A DNA stretch of 64,000 nt from Chitinophaga sancti. Its GTDB lineage: Bacteria > Bacteroidota > Bacteroidia > Chitinophagales > Chitinophagaceae. The stretch spans positions 6,970,001 through 7,034,000 of the forward strand of contig NZ_CP139247.1 of NCBI RefSeq assembly GCF_034087045.1. Direction: 5' to 3'. Positions 59,501 through 64,000 of the stretch are shown one piece after another (the stretch's first letter is position 1; every line of letters starts with the position of its first letter). Under the pieces are notes generated by a model. That model searched no databases. It had not been told where the DNA came from and worked only from the letters and a program-made list of their open reading frames with translations. The position numbers and the translations under genes were made by a program.

Positions 59501-62500
59501 CAGGATTGTGAATGAATTCAGGTATGATATGAGCATCAATCAGGCACCTGATACCTGGAAGTTTAATTATACTATTGGATATCTGCCTTCTCAGAAATAT
59601 ACTTTTGTTAGTGAGCAGGCGTATGATACACAGCCAGCGGCGCTGGAGGCTGCGAGGACGTTTACAGCAGCGTTGCCTCAATATAAGTTCAATGGGGGCA
59701 ATTTAAAAGCAAATAAGATCAGTAGTAGATTAGTGACTGACGTGCGTGCAGGTGAGACCGCTGATCGGTCAGCAGCCGTGAGAGCAGAAACGGCTGGGTC
59801 AGCAGAGGTGCGAAGTGATGTACCAACTGAGATGGCGGGTGATACGCCGGCTGAGGTATCAGGTGAGGTGCGGGCCGATAGTAGTATTAATTCATTGTTG
59901 AATATCCGTAAGCATATTGACGGTTTACGGAGTGCTACTGATACGAAAGCCTATGATGAGTATGTGCAGGTAGATGAAATCAGTCAGTGTGGGCAATATG
60001 TGTACAGACTGGTGGATAAGGATCATCCTGTAGCGGTGTATAATGGAATTATTGATGCACGTAAACAGGCGACTCCGGATTATCTGGAAATATACCTTGG
60101 TGGAGATATCGTGGTTCAGGATGGGAAATTATACTATTACCAGATAAAGTCCGTTAATCGCAATGCGCCTGACAAAGAGGTAATATTATACAGGAGTTTG
60201 ACTGGTTACAGTACCCAGGAGGAGGCTTTGCAGGCATTTAAGACTGATTATTTGCAGGTTTTACAAGGTCGTATTGTTGCTACGCCTGTGATGGATGCAG
60301 AAGCAGCGGCGAAGTTAGCGAGCACCTACCCTATTAAACAATTATTCAAAAGAGCGGATTGTGATGAGTTCTATCGCCGCTTTAGCCCTTGCGAACCCAA
60401 TCCATGTGCTGATATAAAATCTCAATGTTGTTTTACAGAACCGGATGAGGCAGTGTATTATTTTTCATTGGGCGAATGGCAGAGTGTGGAGTATTATAGT
60501 GATCCGGCGGCTGCGATGCAGGGATTTAGGTTTTTCCTTATTCTCTTGCAGTATGCAGGCAACTATACCAACACCTGTGATTGTAATGGGGTAACCCGTA
60601 CTTACCTGAGAGAGGTGCTGGCTGAAAGTAATACCCGGTTCCTTACACCTGATGATGCGTGGGGAGAAAAAGGGGTGCAATTGTTTATTAATACAGGCAA
60701 ATTTCAGCGGTATAGTCATTCATGTGCATACAGCTTCTTTATGGGGAGTGCGGACCAACTGATTATACACCCTTGTGAATATGATGATGTTGCCAAAAGA
60801 GATGCGGCTAAGATTGCGTTATATAATCAATATAAAACACTGGCCGCAAAGAAGCCTTTTGTTACCAGCGACGAGAATGGCAACAGTATTCTGAAAGATA
60901 ATAACGGTGTGCCATTTGCCACAGTGCTACAGGGGCGTACCTGTAATTGGGTGGATGTGATTGATGCCTTGCGGAATGAAAACAATATTATAGCCAGTAC
61001 AAAACAGAATGACTATTACCTCACCAATGGGAATCAGCAACGATTGGTGACGGCTTATGCGGCTGTCAATCCCATTCCATTTGATACCTGGAAGCAGCAA
61101 TTGCTGGCGGTATTCCAGTATTATAATAGCCTGATCAGGTTGGGTGAGGATAAACAATACTATATCAATATTCCCTTCTTACAGGATAATAACAATACCG
61201 CTTATTCGCTAAGCAGTGGGGTATGTGATCGATGGCTGATCAATAATGGTTTTGCTACTTACAGGGATGCGGTACAAAAGTTATTGAACATACTGGCGAT
61301 GCTGGGTGATTATGAAAACTATCGTGGTAGTTTTGATTGTAGTTGCGGGCCATATGGAGTAACGTTCTATGCACCGGGATATAATTGTGGATGTAGTACT
61401 CCGGATGGGCAACCTAATCAGCAGGTTGTTAGTCTGGTTGGGGCAGATGGACAACCTAATCAGCAAATGGCCGGTTTGCCTGCGGCGGGTGAAATGCTTG
61501 CCTGGAATCCGCAATTGTATACCACTTCTGAGATGGCTTGCGAGGCGGTGAAGAGAGCGCAGAAATTGATCAATAGAGAGGGGCTACATGTAGTAGAACA
61601 TATTCTGCTTCGACCTCATTGTGAAAATAATTGCGGGTATTATTTGTTACCACATCAGGCAGAGCTGTTCGGTCAGTGTGATTTTCCTGGTTTAGTAGCA
61701 GGGTATGATCCTTATTCGTTTATTGCTACTGTTGTATTACCTGCATGGCCGGAGAGGTTAAAAAAGGATGGTAACAGGCAGGTGATTGAAAATATGTTGC
61801 AAAGGGAAGCGCCAGCGCATGTATTGCTACGCATTATCTGGTTGATGCCGAAAGAATTCTGCCAGTTTGAAAGTTATTATAAGCAATGGATCAGGTGGAT
61901 GGCGAAGGAGACGGTGTGTAATGGGCCGTTTGATTTTGATGGATTCTTACAGGTGTTGACGAGGGATGTGGAGACACAGGATTTCCAGGAGCAGGTGAAT
62001 GATTTGTTTGATTGGAAGACCTCTTGTGAGGAGCAGGGGCCAGTGATAAAAGTGACAGCGGAGGATAAGGTTGCAGTGGAGAGTACGGCGGCTACGGTAG
62101 GGAGCAAGGCTAAGGTGGTAAGTGCAGTTACAACTTCGGCCAAGGCAGTCACAAAACCAGTAGCTGTTGCTGAGCCGAAATCTGTTGGTCAGACTCCCCC
62201 ACTTGCCAACATTGACGCAAGCAATAAAGCCAGAATTGTCAATGGCCGTCTCAATGCCCGCAAAAAAGCCATCAAAGAACTGGCTGCCGACATTAAAGAC
62301 AAACAACTCGCTGGCATGATCACCACCTTCTCCGAAGCAGCTGATCCCTCTTTAACACAATACCAGCAAGTAGTTGACAAAATTATAGCCGACTGGCCGA
62401 GTGGCAAAAAGAAGATCCTGAATAAAAAACAGGCCACTTCTCTCCTCAGCTTACTCACCGGTAACTACCTGGACAAATACACTTTCGGTGGCAAAGACAT

Positions 62501-62648
62501 CAATGACCTCATTGCTGCCAAACCTATCTTAAACCAGATCAAAACCAAAATGCCGCTGGCAGACATCTATAGAGAATGGAATGCTGCTACAGTGAAAAAA
62601 TACGAACCTTCATTAGACATGATCCAGATTGAAAATCTCTTTAAATAA
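56556..62648 (+). CDS. Giant baseplate wedge-like protein (Pvc12/Afp12-position)
   Basis: This 2030-residue protein opens with a J-like entry motif (Y-L-A-Q-L-S-G-K-I-W-T-D-H-N-V-H-D-P-G-I-T-I-L-E-T-L). It continues with repeated DUF-like alpha/beta modules and C-rich patches (C-S-T-P-D-G-Q, C-E-N-N-C-G-Y). An Ala/Glu/Val-rich disordered insert lies at ~1062-1110, a duplicated D-G-Q-P-N-Q-Q segment near 1617-1637, and an Ala/Lys/Val linker near 1835-1880 before a helical C-terminal domain. It fills the Afp12/Pvc12 slot, where the second wedge protein is found, but is about twice the usual size. Its role in wedge or cage formation is inferred. Confidence 0.8.
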   Translation: MADVLNDTTVISKQNAGFPDYLDFTRLRSEGIGYLAQLSGKIWTDHNVHDPGITILETLCYALLDLGYRTNLPAVDLFTPAPGSGATDSNFFTPAQILGCNPLTILDYRKMLVDIDGVRNAWLEVVDDFNVQQFCGYYNDERNARVSLNGLYNVYIELEENAVEANVLAEVRKSLLAHRNFCEDFLKIYILCRQPLGVTADIELGNGADPEKTYLDLMQRLHNFFSPAPQFYTLPQLLDKGVSMDEAFAGRPYNVTSSHGFVDTTEFEQIILRKEIHTSDVYNVLLSTTGISRLQSLRIKFCDRDADERWKISLPENHIPLLNPACCAFRFTRNGIPVAFDFSKYNDLLLVNFRYTGKITYQEEQLDAAIPTGVYRKDLADYYSIQNDFPRVYGIAKGGLSASAPAMRKAQALQLKGYLLFFDQLLANYLTQLQHIRTLFSMSAPGEQHTYFINGLDSVPDLDKLQRFSDGSLGNTGDTLCYPIDKSVIDTADLQTIDIGQLTPATFETTADNAIAIAQLEDDLRNNNATIQVITQKDGCCFYYITSTATDFVLISKRYYPDATSANNAATALLYMGTFDSNYNAFLYAANTRYSFEISFNLSNYSAYLQQIAEDENQYAARRQGFLDHLLSRFAEQFTDYAILSYGQDQVQVKENFLGNYSELSANRGTGYDYSQVKDISGFEKRFLALAGITDHTHHTLCNFEVVQYAEQYLFTLPVGENDYFRSTLKYDTRAEAQEAAKSLLTQLGDQQNYSTEYLAHEQAYVIRANNAIFSVKQPSAETADTVINGLQRLYTTDIAPDDVYIYTYRYNAVLKDSAGNKVRMFIAPSPEEEQAHTVAVQAISKINDNTVWEDTEAASLPIGILAFDEKQATTFIDTEAFKIGDNDIIDKPDKMSYALVEKKGNRFKFTPLAEFDNKEQVTVHAFKLLVLMLDTANYSIAKETDGDKYLLSVKDGETPMAVCAMETNSAATAQALQDKICRIVNEFRYDMSINQAPDTWKFNYTIGYLPSQKYTFVSEQAYDTQPAALEAARTFTAALPQYKFNGGNLKANKISSRLVTDVRAGETADRSAAVRAETAGSAEVRSDVPTEMAGDTPAEVSGEVRADSSINSLLNIRKHIDGLRSATDTKAYDEYVQVDEISQCGQYVYRLVDKDHPVAVYNGIIDARKQATPDYLEIYLGGDIVVQDGKLYYYQIKSVNRNAPDKEVILYRSLTGYSTQEEALQAFKTDYLQVLQGRIVATPVMDAEAAAKLASTYPIKQLFKRADCDEFYRRFSPCEPNPCADIKSQCCFTEPDEAVYYFSLGEWQSVEYYSDPAAAMQGFRFFLILLQYAGNYTNTCDCNGVTRTYLREVLAESNTRFLTPDDAWGEKGVQLFINTGKFQRYSHSCAYSFFMGSADQLIIHPCEYDDVAKRDAAKIALYNQYKTLAAKKPFVTSDENGNSILKDNNGVPFATVLQGRTCNWVDVIDALRNENNIIASTKQNDYYLTNGNQQRLVTAYAAVNPIPFDTWKQQLLAVFQYYNSLIRLGEDKQYYINIPFLQDNNNTAYSLSSGVCDRWLINNGFATYRDAVQKLLNILAMLGDYENYRGSFDCSCGPYGVTFYAPGYNCGCSTPDGQPNQQVVSLVGADGQPNQQMAGLPAAGEMLAWNPQLYTTSEMACEAVKRAQKLINREGLHVVEHILLRPHCENNCGYYLLPHQAELFGQCDFPGLVAGYDPYSFIATVVLPAWPERLKKDGNRQVIENMLQREAPAHVLLRIIWLMPKEFCQFESYYKQWIRWMAKETVCNGPFDFDGFLQVLTRDVETQDFQEQVNDLFDWKTSCEEQGPVIKVTAEDKVAVESTAATVGSKAKVVSAVTTSAKAVTKPVAVAEPKSVGQTPPLANIDASNKARIVNGRLNARKKAIKELAADIKDKQLAGMITTFSEAADPSLTQYQQVVDKIIADWPSGKKKILNKKQATSLLSLLTGNYLDKYTFGGKDINDLIAAKPILNQIKTKMPLADIYREWNAATVKKYEPSLDMIQIENLFK
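61404..61465 (+). repeat. Intragenic 42-base tandem duplication
   Basis: GATGG[G/A]CAACCTAATCAGCA occurs at 61404 and 61446, in frame, encoding D-G-Q-P-N-Q-Q twice within the giant wedge protein. Confidence 0.9.
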
Positions 62649-62651
62649 TAC

Positions 62652-64000
62652 ATGGCAGCGGAACAACCCCATATGATCCGCAGGCAGATGCTGGCTTTGA
62701 AATTTCCAAAGTCAGCACCTGCTTTCGAATGGCAGCACGAAATGAGCAGGTATTACCATCATCATCTGGTGCCGCTGTTAGAAAAAGCATGCAATGAACT
62801 TTGTGTAGAAGGCGAAGTAATACAACTGGATAGTGTTACCATTGACCTGGGCATTCTACGTATCAAAGACATGAGGGCAGGTAAAAGCGAAGAAATAATC
62901 TATGCACTCCTGCTGGAACAACTGCGAAAGCACATTCCCACCGCATTGCGTATTTCAGCAAAGGCAGGCAATACCATCCGCCTGTCTGTCGCGCGGCAGT
63001 GGCTATTTTACATGCAAAAAGGGTACCTCCCATGGAATACATTAAAGGCAGACTCCGTTTGGTACAATCATGTACTCGAAGCATTTGCTACTGACTTCCA
63101 CATGGTCACGTTACTCAGAGAACTGTTATTGCATGATCCTGTCGTATTACAGAGAGTGATCACTGATCACCCAGCTCCTTTTCTGATTCAATTATTGGAA
63201 ATATTGACTGCCACCAGTCAGTCGAATATACTAACCGTATTTCATGAACTGGCTACGCTCAAAGCTTTTTCAAAAAGTGAAGATCCGTCCGGTTTCCGCC
63301 CATCATCATCTTATTCCATTCCTGTTGTTATGAGGCATCAGCTCTGGAAACTGATCTTTAAGATGGCTGCAGGAATCCATGGAAAAAACCTCTCCACATC
63401 TCAGGTAGCAGCGGCTTACATACAGCAGGAGGAAATTGCAATGAAAATATCTATAGCGGAATTAAGTGAAGTGGTAATAAACGTACTACCGGTATGCTTT
63501 CCCCTATTAAAGGAAATGACCGTTTCAAATGTACTTCCTCCTATTGCCCCCAATTCACAAAATAACGCAATCAGTATTGAACATGAAGATGACACCATCC
63601 CATCCGATGGCATCTTCCTCATCAATGCCGGACTTGTCCTGCTCAATCCCTTCCTTTCCACCTTCTTCAAAAAACTAGGCCTGTTAAAAAATAACGCCTT
63701 TGCAGATATCACGGCACACGAAAAGGCATTGTACCTGCTGCATTACCTCGCTACAGGTGAAACCGAAACCCCTGAACATGCCTTAGTAGTGCCCAAGTTA
63801 CTCTGCGCATGGCCATTAGGTAAAAACCTTGCACAGGAAATTGTATTGACACCCGAAGAATGTGAAGAAGCAGACAACCTGCTGGAAGTGGTGATCGAAC
63901 ACTGGGAAAAACTACAAAATACATCTGTCGATGCATTGAGAGGTAGCTTTCTGCAACGCAACGGAAAGATCTTTACCCTCAATGAACAAACCTATATACA
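62652..64000 (+). CDS. CIS tape measure protein, 5' part (Pvc14/Afp14-like)
   Basis: The reading frame starts M-A-A-E-Q-P-H-M-I-R-R-Q-M at 62652, three bases after the giant wedge stop, and remains open to the window edge (449 codons visible). The first 130 residues (A-F-E-W-Q-H-E-M-S-R-Y-Y-H-H-H-L-V-P-L-L-E-K) match the N-terminal domain of contractile injection system tape-measure proteins. Near 318-405 come G-I-F-L-I-N-A-G-L-V-L-L-N-P-F-L, then A-L-Y-L-L-H-Y-L-A-T-G-E-T-E-T-P-E-H, V-P-K-L-L-C-A-W-P-L. Its final length, which would set tail length, cannot be read here. Confidence 0.88.
   Translation, partial: MAAEQPHMIRRQMLALKFPKSAPAFEWQHEMSRYYHHHLVPLLEKACNELCVEGEVIQLDSVTIDLGILRIKDMRAGKSEEIIYALLLEQLRKHIPTALRISAKAGNTIRLSVARQWLFYMQKGYLPWNTLKADSVWYNHVLEAFATDFHMVTLLRELLLHDPVVLQRVITDHPAPFLIQLLEILTATSQSNILTVFHELATLKAFSKSEDPSGFRPSSSYSIPVVMRHQLWKLIFKMAAGIHGKNLSTSQVAAAYIQQEEIAMKISIAELSEVVINVLPVCFPLLKEMTVSNVLPPIAPNSQNNAISIEHEDDTIPSDGIFLINAGLVLLNPFLSTFFKKLGLLKNNAFADITAHEKALYLLHYLATGETETPEHALVVPKLLCAWPLGKNLAQEIVLTPEECEEADNLLEVVIEHWEKLQNTSVDALRGSFLQRNGKIFTLNEQTYI

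Noticed and set aside
42452..64000. Type VI secretion system
   Set aside because: No TssB/TssC pair, TssJLM membrane complex, ClpV or TssK; DUF4255, LysM adaptor, DUF5908 and CIS tape measure fit an extracellular or related contractile injection system instead.

Overview
The window looks like a Bacteroidota chromosome, most likely a Chitinophagaceae (Chitinophaga-like) member. This is inferred from type IX secretion C-terminal sorting domains (left edge and 15471-18113), a PorP/SprF protein, one promoter matching the Bacteroidota -33/-7 pattern (18179-18209), many signal peptides and lipoboxes of that phylum, and DUF5777, DUF6965, DUF6046 and DUF5908 families typical of it. Family names come from recognising motifs by eye; no database search was run.

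The window is dominated by two different contractile tail machines about 29 kb apart. Cluster A (301-13076, minus strand, plus a divergent gene at 13315-13803) is a phage-tail-like unit read from 13076 down to 301. It runs: holin-like protein, unknown 143-aa protein, DUF2586-type sheath, tube, tail-assembly chaperone with a -1 frameshift extension, tape measure, DUF6046 protein, gpD-like hub, OB-fold spike-like protein, small baseplate proteins, gp25-like, LysM-like, baseplate J, gpI-like, a collar fibre, a small fibre-associated protein and an 809-aa terminal fibre with a GH16-like domain. No capsid, portal, terminase or integrase gene is present, so it is best read as an R-type tailocin or a domesticated tail module.

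The middle (13963-41854) is ordinary chromosome. It holds a small possible regulator, a PorP/SprF plus large type IX adhesin pair, a Crp/Fnr regulator with a complete RND efflux operon, a DUF2147 protein, an HTTM/VKGC-like membrane protein, and a DUF5777/YceI/cytochrome c/OB-fold operon. It continues with an ECF sigma factor and anti-sigma/beta-barrel fusion, a Gly/Met-rich lipoprotein, an AraC regulator, an outer-membrane barrel, a second YceI protein, a GH2 glycosidase with an HExxH lipoprotein, a multicopper oxidase fused to a CopB-like barrel, and a LytS-type kinase with a receiver-only response regulator.

Cluster B (42452 to the right edge, plus strand) is an extracellular contractile injection system of the Afp/PVC/AlgoCIS kind. 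It runs: DUF4255 terminator/cap, unknown 425-aa protein, sheath, two cysteine-rich coiled-coil proteins, two tube proteins, DUF5908, LysM baseplate protein, VgrG-like spike, PAAR tip, gp25 wedge, a 1439-aa J-like wedge, a 2030-aa giant wedge-like protein, and the 5' part of a CIS tape-measure protein cut by the window edge. The AAA+ ATPase, fibre and toxin cargo expected for such systems would lie beyond 64000. The most unusual parts are the paired cysteine-rich proteins between sheath and tube and the repeated heptamer in the 597-bp region upstream of the operon.
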